From: Kitasatospora sp. NBC_00458
GTDB lineage: Bacteria > Actinomycetota > Actinomycetes > Streptomycetales > Streptomycetaceae
DNA length: 64,000 nt
Assembly (NCBI RefSeq): GCF_036013975.1
Contig: NZ_CP107904.1
Span: forward strand, 3,100,001-3,164,000
Direction: 5' to 3'
The position numbers and the translations under genes were made by a program. Numbering within the stretch: position 1 is the first letter of the stretch; every line of letters begins with the position of its first letter. Shown here one piece after another: positions 34,678 through 44,967 of the stretch. A model generated the notes under the pieces. The model made no database searches. It was not told where the DNA came from and worked only from the letters and a program-made list of their open reading frames with translations.

Positions 34678-37242
34678 GTGCCGGGCAAGAACCTGAGCCG
34701 CGACGAAGCCCAGCAGCGGGCCAGCATCCTGAGCGTGGACGACTACCGGGTCCGGCTGGACGTGACCTCGGCCACCGACCCCGCGGCCGCGACCTTCAGG
34801 TCCACCACCACCCTCGCCTTCCGCTGCGCCGAGCCGGGTGCGTCGACCTTCCTCGACCTGCTCGCCGCGGGCGTCCGCGCCGTCACCCTCAACGGCCGCG
34901 ACCTCGACCCCGCCACCGCCTTCGACGGCGCCCGGGTGCACGTCGACGGACTCGCCGCGGAGAACGTCCTCACCGTCGAGGCGGACTGCGCCTACAGCCG
35001 CACCGGCGAGGGCCTGCACCGGTTCACCGACCCGGTCGACGGCGAGACCTACCTGTACACCCACTACGAGCCGGCCGACGCCCGCCGGGTCTTCGCCACC
35101 TTCGAACAGCCCGACCTGAAGGCGCCGTTCACCTTCACCGTCACCGCGCCGGCCGCCTGGAACGTCTGGTCCAACGCGCCCCACGAGACGGTCACCGCGG
35201 AAGGTGCCGCGCGCACCTGGGAGTTCGCGCCGACCAAGCCGATCTCCACCTACCTCACCGCCGTGGTCGCCGGCCCGTACCACGTCGCCCGCGACCACTA
35301 CAGCCGCACCCTCCCCGACGGCACCGTGCTGGAGATCCCGCTCTCCGCGATGTGCCGCCGCTCGCTCGCCCCCTACTTCGACGCCGACGAGATCCTCGGC
35401 GTCACCAAGCTCGGCCTCGACTTCTTCCACGAGCAGTTCGGCTACCCGTACCCCTTCGGCAAGTACGACCAGGCCTTCGTCCCCGAGTACAACATCGGCG
35501 CGATGGAGAACCCCGGCTGCGTCACCTTCCGCGAGGAGTTCGTCTTCCGGTCGCGGGTCACCGACGCCGCCTACGAGGGCCGGGCCAACGTGATCCTGCA
35601 CGAGATGGCCCACATGTGGTTCGGCGACCTGGTCACCATGCGCTGGTGGGACGACCTGTGGCTGAAGGAGTCCTTCGCGGACTTCATGGGCTCCTACGGC
35701 CTGGTCGGCGCCCGCACCCGCTACTCCTCCGCCTGGGTCACCTTCGCCAACCAGCGCAAGGCCTGGGCCTACCGGCAGGACCAGTTCCCCACCACCCACC
35801 CGATCACCGCGGACATCCGCGACCTTGAGGACGCCAAGCTCAACTTCGACGGCATCACCTACGCCAAGGGCGCCGCGGTGCTCAAGCAGCTGGTGGCCTA
35901 CGCCGGTTCGGAGGCGTTCTTCGAGGGCGCCCGCCGCTACTTCCAGCGGCACGCCTTCGGCAACACCGAACTCGCCGACCTGCTGGACATCCTGGAGGAG
36001 ACCAGCGGCCGCGACCTCAAGTCCTGGGCCGCCACCTGGCTGCAGACCGCCGGCGTGAACGCGCTCACCCCCGAGGTCACCGTCGACGCCGAGGGCCGGA
36101 TCACCGAACTCGCCATCCACCAGGACGGCGCGGTGCTCCGTCCGCACCGGATCGCGGTCGGCCTCTACGACCGGGACGCCGACGGCGCCCTCGTCCGCAC
36201 CCGGCGGATCGAGCTCGACGTCACCGAGGCCCGCACCGTCGTCGCCGAGGCCGCCGGCCTGGCCCGGCCCGCGCTCGTCCTGCTCAACGACGACGACCTC
36301 ACCTACTGCAAGATCCGCTTCGACCCGGAGTCGCTGGAGACGCTGCGCGCCGGCCTCGGCGACGTCAAGGACGACCTGGCCCGCGCGCTCGGCTGGTCCG
36401 CGGTCTGGAACCTCACCCGCGACGCGCTGATGCCGGCCCGCGACTACATCGCGCTCGTGCTGCGGTTCGCCGGGCAGGAGGCCAACATCGGCGTCCTGCA
36501 GTCGCTGCACACCCAGGCCAAGGGCGCCGTCGACCTGTACGCCGACCCGGCCTGGCGCGGCGAGGGCGGCCGGCTGCTCGCCGACGGCGCACTGCGCGAA
36601 CTGCGCGCCGCCGTGCCCGGCAGCGACCACCAGCTGGCCTGGGCCCGGTTCCTGGCCCAGACCGCCAACGGCTCCGAGCACCTCGGCCTGGTCCGCGGCC
36701 TGCTGGCCGGCACCGCCCGGATCGACGGGCTGGAGGTCGACCAGGAACTGCGCTGGGCGCTCTGGCTCGCGCTCGCCGCGGCCGGCCAGGCCACCGACGA
36801 GGAGCTCGCCGAGGAGCTCGCCGCCGACAACACCGCCAGCGGCCGGCGCCAGCACACCCACTGCCTGGCCGCACGGCCCACCCCGGAGGCCAAGGCCGCC
36901 GCCTGGTCCGCCGTGATCGACTCGGACGAGCTGCCCAACGCCCTGGTCGAGGCCAACATCGCCGGCTTCGGGGCGCCCGGGCACCGCGACCTCACCGCGC
37001 TCTACGCCGCTCCCTACTTCAAGCTGCTGGAGCGGATCTGGGCCGACCGCACCATCGAGATCGCGATGCGGATCGTCGGCGGCTTCTTCCCGCAGGCCCA
37101 GGTGAGCGAGGCGACGCTGGCCGAGGCGGACGGCTGGCTGGCCGGGCACCCGGACGCGGCGCCCGCGCTGCGCCGGCTGGTGCTGGAGCGCCGGGACGAC
37201 CTGGCCCGGGCGCTGCGGGCGCAGGCCTGCGACCGGGCCTGA
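34678..37242 (+). CDS. pepN: Aminopeptidase N (M1 metallopeptidase)
   Basis: Encodes 854 residues from GTG 34678, with AAAGGAG 7 nt upstream. The exopeptidase motif GAMEN is at residues 274-278 and the zinc motif HEMAH at 308-312, with the third zinc ligand in the downstream WLKESFADF segment. The C-terminal helical ERAP1-like domain runs from about residue 530. It releases N-terminal amino acids from peptides in the cytoplasm. Length and sequence match the single-copy actinobacterial PepN. It ends at a 19-bp hairpin. Confidence 0.95.
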   Translation: MPGKNLSRDEAQQRASILSVDDYRVRLDVTSATDPAAATFRSTTTLAFRCAEPGASTFLDLLAAGVRAVTLNGRDLDPATAFDGARVHVDGLAAENVLTVEADCAYSRTGEGLHRFTDPVDGETYLYTHYEPADARRVFATFEQPDLKAPFTFTVTAPAAWNVWSNAPHETVTAEGAARTWEFAPTKPISTYLTAVVAGPYHVARDHYSRTLPDGTVLEIPLSAMCRRSLAPYFDADEILGVTKLGLDFFHEQFGYPYPFGKYDQAFVPEYNIGAMENPGCVTFREEFVFRSRVTDAAYEGRANVILHEMAHMWFGDLVTMRWWDDLWLKESFADFMGSYGLVGARTRYSSAWVTFANQRKAWAYRQDQFPTTHPITADIRDLEDAKLNFDGITYAKGAAVLKQLVAYAGSEAFFEGARRYFQRHAFGNTELADLLDILEETSGRDLKSWAATWLQTAGVNALTPEVTVDAEGRITELAIHQDGAVLRPHRIAVGLYDRDADGALVRTRRIELDVTEARTVVAEAAGLARPALVLLNDDDLTYCKIRFDPESLETLRAGLGDVKDDLARALGWSAVWNLTRDALMPARDYIALVLRFAGQEANIGVLQSLHTQAKGAVDLYADPAWRGEGGRLLADGALRELRAAVPGSDHQLAWARFLAQTANGSEHLGLVRGLLAGTARIDGLEVDQELRWALWLALAAAGQATDEELAEELAADNTASGRRQHTHCLAARPTPEAKAAAWSAVIDSDELPNALVEANIAGFGAPGHRDLTALYAAPYFKLLERIWADRTIEIAMRIVGGFFPQAQVSEATLAEADGWLAGHPDAAPALRRLVLERRDDLARALRAQACDRA

Positions 37243-37257
37243 CGGCCGCGACGGCGA

Positions 37258-37303
37258 ACGGGCCGGGCCCGCCACGGCACACGTCGTGGCGGGCCCGGCC
37301 CGT
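37258..37303. terminator. Bidirectional terminator between pepN and chitinase
   Basis: Perfect 19-bp inverted repeat (37258-37276 with 37285-37303, 8-nt loop), 16 nt past the pepN stop and before a convergent gene. Confidence 0.85.
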
Positions 37304-37421
37304 CCTGCTCCTCCGGCCGGGGCTCACGGCCGCCCGGCCGGTCGGCGGCCGGGGGCACCGGCGCCCGGGCACCGGCTCCGTGCCCCGGCTCCGGCTCCGT
37401 GCCCCGGACGGGCGCCGGGCG

Positions 37422-38741
37422 TCAGTTGCCGCGCAGGCCGCGGTCCAGGGCGGCGATCGCACTGCCCTTCGCGTCGTCGCCGTCCAGCGACCAGACCATC
37501 ACCCCGGCCAGGTCGTTCCACCGCGCGTACCGGGCCTTCGCGGTGAGCACCTCCGCCGAGTCGTAGCTGTAGAAGGTGGAGCCGTCGTACCGCCATGACG
37601 CCCCGTGGTCACGGTCCACGTGGGTGGTGCCGGGCAGTGCGTTGATCTCCTTGTAGGAGAGGTCCGGCGCCGTGCCGGTGGCCTTCTGGTACAGGCCGTG
37701 CCGGCTGCCGGCCGGCACGCCGGTCCAGCCGTGGCCGTAGAACGGCGCGCCGAGGACGGTCTGCCGGGAGGGCAGGCCGCGCCGGGCGTAGTGGTCGACG
37801 GCCTTGTCCGCGCTGCGCTGCCGCGCGTCCGCGTCGGTCGGGTCGGAGTAGAGGTTGGCCTGGTGGTTGGCCGGGCCCTTGCCCTCCCACGGACCGTGCA
37901 GGTCGTAGGTCATCAGGTTGAGCCAGTCGACGGACTTCGCGAGCTCCGGCAGCTCCAGCCGGTCCGCGACGGTCTCGTTGGCGGCGACGGCGGCGGTCAG
38001 CAGGTAGTGCCGGTCCCGGCCCTTGCCGTGCCCGCGGCCCAGCTCGTCCAGCTGCCTGCGGAACTCGGCCATCAGCAGGGTGAAGTTGCGGCCGTCCTCG
38101 GGGCGGACCACGTTGCCGGCGTCGCCGCCGCCGCCCGGGTACTCCCAGTCGACGTCGATGCCGTCGAAGACGCCCGCGGCCGCGCCCCGGCCGCCCTCCG
38201 GGGAGCCGGCGAGCCGCGGGACGTCGCCCTTGAGGTAGAGGTCGATGCAGGAGGAGACGAACTTCCGGCGCGCCTCGTCGGTGGCGGCCGCGTCCGAGAA
38301 GTACTTGGACCAGCTCCAGCCGCCCAGCGAGATCACGGCCTTGAGCTGCGGGTTCTTCGCCTTGAGCTTGCGCAGCTGGTTGAAGTGGCCCTTGAGCTCC
38401 TGGCCGGGCGCGTCGGCGACGCCGTCCACCGAGTCGGCGGCGGAGAAGGCGCGCTGGTAGTCGTTGTAGGCGTCCCCCTGGCCGGGGTCGTTGCTCTCGA
38501 AGCAGGTGCCGTCGGCGGAGACGTTGCCGAAGGCGTAGTTGACGACCGTGAGCTTCCCGGCCTGGCCGGACTCCTGCACGCGCTTGGCCGAGCTGTCGGC
38601 GCCCCACTGGGTGAAGTAGCCGACCCGCTGGCCCTTGAGGGCCGGACCGTGCCGCTCCCCGGCGGCGTTGGCGGTGGCTGGTGCGGCGAGCAGCGCGGCG
38701 ACGGTGGCGGCGGCGAGCAGGGCGGAGGTGCGAGTGGGCAT
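37422..38741 (-). CDS. Secreted GH18 chitinase (single catalytic domain)
   Basis: Encodes 439 residues from ATG 38741. Signal peptide about residues 1-27 (TSALLAAATVAALLAAPATANAAG). The rest is one GH18 barrel of the ChiA/bacterial subfamily A type: VGYFTQWG, AVISLGGWSWSKYF, the catalytic FDGIDVDWEYPGG (D193-E200, E200 as acid), LMTYDLHGPW, and the C-terminal GVMVWSLDGDD. An insertion between strand 7 and 8 (APFYGHGWTGVP...) is the chitin insertion domain. There is no binding module, unlike the other chitinase in this window. A DasR-type element lies 29-44 nt upstream of the start. Confidence 0.93.
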   Translation of the reverse strand: MPTRTSALLAAATVAALLAAPATANAAGERHGPALKGQRVGYFTQWGADSSAKRVQESGQAGKLTVVNYAFGNVSADGTCFESNDPGQGDAYNDYQRAFSAADSVDGVADAPGQELKGHFNQLRKLKAKNPQLKAVISLGGWSWSKYFSDAAATDEARRKFVSSCIDLYLKGDVPRLAGSPEGGRGAAAGVFDGIDVDWEYPGGGGDAGNVVRPEDGRNFTLLMAEFRRQLDELGRGHGKGRDRHYLLTAAVAANETVADRLELPELAKSVDWLNLMTYDLHGPWEGKGPANHQANLYSDPTDADARQRSADKAVDHYARRGLPSRQTVLGAPFYGHGWTGVPAGSRHGLYQKATGTAPDLSYKEINALPGTTHVDRDHGASWRYDGSTFYSYDSAEVLTAKARYARWNDLAGVMVWSLDGDDAKGSAIAALDRGLRGN

Positions 38742-38769
38742 ACCGGACCTATTCTCTGAGACAGCGTCA

Positions 38770-38785
38770 ATTGGTCTGGACCAGC
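38770..38785. promoter_or_regulatory. DasR-responsive element upstream of chitinase
   Basis: ATTGGTCTGGACCAGC matches 13 of 16 positions of the known DasR site ACTGGTCTAGACCAGT, and its core TGGTC-TG-GACCA is a perfect dyad apart from the central two bases. DasR is the GlcNAc-responsive GntR regulator of Streptomyces chitinase genes. Confidence 0.68.
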
Positions 38786-38906
38786 TGGCATAGAGGTTTA
38801 GTCCATCGCACCGTGCCCGCACAAGGGGACCGGCCGGGGCGGGGCAGCATGCAAAAGAGGCCGGACCGCGGGAGCGCGGTCCGGCCTCTCGGAGGCTGTC
38901 GGAGGA

Positions 38907-41555
<2,649 letters not shown>

Positions 41556-41605
41556 GACTGACTCCTTCTAGGTGCTTCGTGCGGTATTCCGGCCGCCACG
41601 GTGGT

Positions 41606-41632
41606 AAGGTCAGCCTTACTTAGGCTTACCTT
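41606..41632. promoter_or_regulatory. Overlapping DtxR/DmdR-type iron boxes in acnA leader
   Basis: A 27-bp dyad of the form AAGGT-N-AGCCT-N5-AGGCT-N-ACCTT. The window 41605-41623 agrees at 14 of 19 positions with the DtxR/IdeR consensus TTAGGTTAGSCTAACCTAA; a second, weaker box overlaps on the other half. It lies 51-77 nt before the acnA start, probably inside the leader. Confidence 0.6.
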
Positions 41633-41664
41633 GCCCGCACCGCCGGTGAGCGCCTCTCGGCAAG

Positions 41665-41682
41665 TATCTTGATGTCGAGATA
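41665..41682. promoter_or_regulatory. Palindromic operator 1 upstream of acnA (TamR-like)
   Basis: TATCTTGATGTCGAGATA, a near-perfect dyad (one mismatched pair). It shares the GATGTCGAGATA block with operator 2 and resembles the site described for the MarR-family regulator TamR, which controls aconitase in Streptomyces coelicolor (from memory). Confidence 0.6.
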
Positions 41683-41683
41683 T

Positions 41684-41712
41684 ATCGTACGGCGCAGTTA
41701 TCTCGATGTCGA
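41684..41712 (-). promoter_or_regulatory. Candidate acnA promoter
   Basis: On the minus strand, -35 TCGACA (41707-41712) lies inside operator 2 and -10 TACGAT (41684-41689) abuts operator 1, with a 17-nt spacer. The leader would be about 120 nt and contain operator 1 in part and the iron boxes. Confidence 0.45.
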
Positions 41713-41717
41713 GATAA
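41698..41717. promoter_or_regulatory. Palindromic operator 2 upstream of acnA (TamR-like)
   Basis: TTATCTCGATGTCGAGATAA, a 20-bp dyad with 9-bp arms and a 2-base centre, 34 bp centre-to-centre from operator 1. A perfect palindrome of this length is unlikely by chance in such GC-rich DNA. Confidence 0.65.
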
Positions 41718-41885
41718 ACCATAGTGCATGGCGTCGGCTCCGCCACGTCGGCACCACGCCCCGGACGCCCCCGCCGCGGACATCTCCTCCCGCGCGCCCG
41801 TAACACGAAGCCCGCACTCGCGCGTCTAACCATGCGCAGGGGGCGGACGGCCCCCGATCCGGGGAAGTCCGAGGGGCGGAACAGC

Positions 41886-42419
41886 GTGATCGGGACAACA
41901 CGGCGGACCGAACAGTTCGCGGAGTTCGAGGCCTTCGCGCACAGCCGGGGACACCACCTCTTCCGCACCGCGCTCCTGCTCTGCGGCGACTGGCACCTCG
42001 CCGAGGACCTCACCCAGGTCACCCTGGCCAAGCTCTTCGCCGCCTGGGCCAAGGTCCGCCGCGCCGAGAACCACGACGCCTACGCCCGCAGCGTGCTCGT
42101 CCGCAGCTACCTCTCCCACCGGCGGCTGCGCCGCAGCGCCGAACAGCCCGCCCTCCGCGAACTGCCGGAACCACCCGCCCGCCACGCCCCCGCCGGCGAC
42201 CCCGCACTGCGGGTCACCCTGCTCGCCGCACTCGCCGAACTGCCGCCCCGGGACCGGGCCGTCCTGGTGCTGCGCTACTGGGAGGACCGCAGCGTCGAGG
42301 AGACCGCCGCAGAACTCGGCGTCAGCGCCGGAGCGGTGCGCAGCCAGGCGCTGCGCGCCCTCGGGCGGCTGCGCGGCGTGCTCGGACCGCAGTCCTCGGA
42401 ACAGCTCGCCGCCCCCTGA
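41886..42419 (+). CDS. SigE-family RNA polymerase sigma factor (ECF type)
   Basis: Encodes about 177 residues from GTG 41886, with GAGGGG 9 nt upstream. Region 2: FEAFAHSRGHHLFRTALLLCGDWHLAEDLTQVTLAKLFAAWAKV. Region 4: LAALAELPPRDRAVLVLRYWEDRSVEETAAELGVSAGAVRSQALRALGRLR. This is the actinobacterial SigE-70 family, normally about 170 residues. An upstream ATG (41832) is possible but has no ribosome binding site. The next gene on the same strand encodes a single-pass membrane protein that may restrain it. It is divergent from acnA and shares its regulatory gap. Confidence 0.87.
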   Translation: MIGTTRRTEQFAEFEAFAHSRGHHLFRTALLLCGDWHLAEDLTQVTLAKLFAAWAKVRRAENHDAYARSVLVRSYLSHRRLRRSAEQPALRELPEPPARHAPAGDPALRVTLLAALAELPPRDRAVLVLRYWEDRSVEETAAELGVSAGAVRSQALRALGRLRGVLGPQSSEQLAAP

Positions 42420-42650
42420 GGGGGCGCGTGGAAAGCCACCCGGCCCGTCGGTCGGCGCCGCACGGGGTTCGGCGCCGGCCGGCGGCCGGGTCACCCCGCC
42501 CGTCCCCGTCCCCTCGCCCCGTCCCCTCACCTCCCCCCTTCACTCCTCCCCCACACCGACTCGGCCCCGCCGGTGCCCGCCCGCATGTCGCACCCGCACC
42601 CGCCCGTACTCACACCCGCACACCCGCAGCCGGAAGGACCCGAGACGCAC

Positions 42651-43670
42651 ATGGACACCCAGGACGACGCGCTGGAACCGGACGGCCGACAGCTGTCCCG
42701 CACCTTCGACCGCGCCATGGGCGGCGTCGGCCCCGACCTCGCCCCACTGATCGCCGGCGCCGCCGAACGCGGCCGGGCCATCCGCCGCCGGCGCCGGGCG
42801 GCCGTCACCGGCACGGTCGCGGCGGTCACCCTGCTGGCCGTCGGCGCGGCCGTCGCCGTCCGGCCGGGCCACGGGCCGGCGACGGCCGCCCAGGTCGGCC
42901 CGGACGGTTCGCCGGCCCCGACCGCCTCCGCGTACCCCACGCCGGTGCAGAAGCCCGACGACGGCCCGGAACAGCTGCAGTACGGCACCGGGACCAACGC
43001 CGGGAGGATCGCACTGACGGGCCACGCCCTCGTCCTCGCCCTCGTCGAGTCCCTGCCGCCCGGCGGAACCGTCTCGGGCTTCGCCGGCCACTCCTCGCTC
43101 GTCGGCTGGACGGGCGCCGAACCGTCCAACGTGACCGGCGACGGCAGCCTCTACTACGACGACGGCAACGGGCCGGCCCTCGTCACCGTCCGGATCGAGG
43201 GCGGCATCGGCGCGCACTTCCGGCCCGGATACTTCGCGACCGGACCCAACGCGGACCCGTTCGCCACCGGCTACGACAACGTCTACGACTGCGCGCGGGT
43301 CAACGGCGACGGCCAGTACGACCATTGCTCCGGCCGCGTCCTCCCCGACGGCAGCCACCTGCTGCTCACCGAGTCGAGCACCGCCGACCGCATCTCGCGC
43401 GGGGCCGACCTGATGCGGGCCGACAACACCCGGATCAGGATCACCGCGACCAATGTGGCCGAGGTCGCCGGAGTCGCGAAGGTCAAGCCGGTCCGCAAGG
43501 GGCTGCCGCTGACCCTGGAACAGGTCAGCCGGCTGGCGGCGACGCCGGCCTTCCAGGAGTGGATCACCGCGGACATCGCGCAGCTGGCCGCGCAGACGAT
43601 CCGGCCCTTCTCCGACGACTCCCCCGGCCGCGGCGCGGTGCCCGGCGGCGGCGTCCCGCCCGCCGGGTGA
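42651..43670 (+). CDS. Single-pass membrane protein next to a sigma factor (possible anti-sigma or sensor)
   Basis: Encodes 339 residues from ATG 42651, with GGAAGGA about 12 nt upstream. The N-terminal cytoplasmic about 45 residues (LSRTFDRAMGGVGPDLAPLIAGAAERGRAIRRRRR) precede one membrane helix (AAVTGTVAAVTLLAVGAAVAV), then a large extracytoplasmic domain with Cys in YDCARVNGDGQYDHCSG. There is no zinc-binding anti-sigma motif, so this is not a ZAS-type anti-sigma factor. SigE-70 genes in streptomycetes are often followed by such proteins of unknown function. It is in the same orientation, 231 nt after the sigma gene. Confidence 0.7.
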   Translation: MDTQDDALEPDGRQLSRTFDRAMGGVGPDLAPLIAGAAERGRAIRRRRRAAVTGTVAAVTLLAVGAAVAVRPGHGPATAAQVGPDGSPAPTASAYPTPVQKPDDGPEQLQYGTGTNAGRIALTGHALVLALVESLPPGGTVSGFAGHSSLVGWTGAEPSNVTGDGSLYYDDGNGPALVTVRIEGGIGAHFRPGYFATGPNADPFATGYDNVYDCARVNGDGQYDHCSGRVLPDGSHLLLTESSTADRISRGADLMRADNTRIRITATNVAEVAGVAKVKPVRKGLPLTLEQVSRLAATPAFQEWITADIAQLAAQTIRPFSDDSPGRGAVPGGGVPPAG

Positions 43671-43753
43671 GCACGCCGTCCCGGTACCGTGACCGGTGAC
43701 CGCCACACCGGCACAGGGGCCGGTGGACGCCGGAACGGGCCGGGAGCCTACTG

Positions 43754-44170
43754 ATGATCGTGGTGGACGCGTCCGCACTGGTGCTCGCACTGGCCGACGA
43801 GGGCGAGCGCGGAACCGCCGCCCGGGCCGAACTGGCCGCGGACGGCGACTGGGTGGCACCCGAACACGTCGTCATCGAGGTCATGCAGTCGCTGCGCGGC
43901 CTCTACCTGGCCCGGGAGCTCACCGCCGAGCGGGTGGGGCGACTCGCCGCCGAACTGCCCGGCCTCGCGATCCGCAAGGTGCCGGTCGGACCCCTGCTCG
44001 GCCGGATCTGGGAACTCAAGGACAACCTCACACCGGACGACGCCGCGTACGTGGCGGTGGCCGAGCAGTACGGGGTGCCGCTGGTCACGGCGGACCTGCG
44101 GCTGATGCGGGCCAGCGGGCCGCGGTGCGAGATCCGGGGGATCCGGCGCCCGGACCCGGCCGCCGGGTAG
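43754..44170 (+). CDS. PIN-domain protein (VapC-like)
   Basis: Encodes 138 residues. PIN acidic residues are visible: MIVVDASALVLAL (first Asp, D5), HVVIEVMQSL (Glu), LTPDDAAYVAVAEQYGVPLVTADLRLM (Asp and the terminal TAD). The length is typical of VapC ribonucleases. No antitoxin gene precedes it: between the upstream stop (43670) and ATG 43754 only about 80 nt exist. The start ATG overlaps a TGA in another frame (TGATG) that closes only a 21-codon frame. It may be a solitary PIN nuclease, or its antitoxin is elsewhere. Confidence 0.82.
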   Translation: MIVVDASALVLALADEGERGTAARAELAADGDWVAPEHVVIEVMQSLRGLYLARELTAERVGRLAAELPGLAIRKVPVGPLLGRIWELKDNLTPDDAAYVAVAEQYGVPLVTADLRLMRASGPRCEIRGIRRPDPAAG

Positions 44171-44339
44171 CGCCTGCGGGTGGCACGGCGGGAAGCCGTC
44201 CGGGGGCGCCGTCCGGGGCCTGCGGGAAAGCCGTCCGGGGGCGGTGGGGCGTGTCCGGGGGCGGTGGCCGCCGTTGAGCAGGGCGTCCGCTCTCCGTGCA
44301 CCCTCCGGGGAGGCACGCCCAGCCAGAGAAGGCCCGCCG

Positions 44340-44942
44340 ATGTCCGCTCCGCTCGCCGCCGCCCTGCTCCCGCTCGCCCTGCTGGCCCCCGCCGTACCGG
44401 TCTCCGCCACCGAGGCCGACTTCGACCCCGCCACGGCCTTCGTCCCGCCGACCGCGATCAGCCACGCGCCCGACCTGGTGCCGTACGGCTCGCACGTCCG
44501 GGTGGTGGTCGACCGCTCGACGCCGGGCCGGACGGTGCTGACCATGAGCCTGACCGGGGTGGCCGCCGACCGCGAGTTCCCCGTGCACCTGCACACCGGC
44601 CCGTGCGGGGCCGACCCCGCCGCGTCCGGCCCGCACTACCAGGACGCGGTGGACCCGGTCCGCCCGTCCACCGACCCCGCCTACGCCAACGACCGCAACG
44701 AGCTGCGGCTCGCGCTGCGCACCGACGGGCGCGGCGACGGCACCGCCGCGGCGGTGGTGGCCTGGCAGCCCAGGGCGGGCGAGGCCCGGTCACTGGTCCT
44801 GCACGCGGGCGTCCCGACCGGCGCGGAGGCAGAGCGGGGTGCGGACGGCCTGCAGGCCGCGTCCGGCCACGACGCGCACGGCCGGCACAGCCGGCACGGC
44901 GCGAACGACCGGGTCGCCTGCGTGAAGCTGGAGGACCTCTAG
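44340..44942 (+). CDS. Secreted superoxide dismutase-like protein
   Basis: Encodes 200 residues from ATG 44340, with AGAAGG upstream. Signal peptide residues about 1-22 (APLAAALLPLALLAPAVPVSA). The core REFPVHLHTGPCGADPAASGPHYQDAV resembles the Cu/Zn-SOD copper-site region (H-x-H-x-G-x-C ... S-G-P-H-Y/F), LVLHAG could supply the fourth copper His, and RVACVKLEDL the terminal disulfide Cys. The usual zinc loop is not evident, so this may be a copper-only or non-catalytic member. A His-rich segment (GHDAHGRHSRHGAN) near the end may bind metal. Convergent with argF. Confidence 0.65.
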   Translation: MSAPLAAALLPLALLAPAVPVSATEADFDPATAFVPPTAISHAPDLVPYGSHVRVVVDRSTPGRTVLTMSLTGVAADREFPVHLHTGPCGADPAASGPHYQDAVDPVRPSTDPAYANDRNELRLALRTDGRGDGTAAAVVAWQPRAGEARSLVLHAGVPTGAEAERGADGLQAASGHDAHGRHSRHGANDRVACVKLEDL

Positions 44943-44967
44943 GGTTCGTGCCGGAGGCCGGCGGCCG

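Noticed and set aside
43689..43754. 21-codon frame upstream of the PIN gene as a VapB antitoxin
   Set aside because: It is far too short, Gly-rich, has no DNA-binding motif or ribosome binding site.
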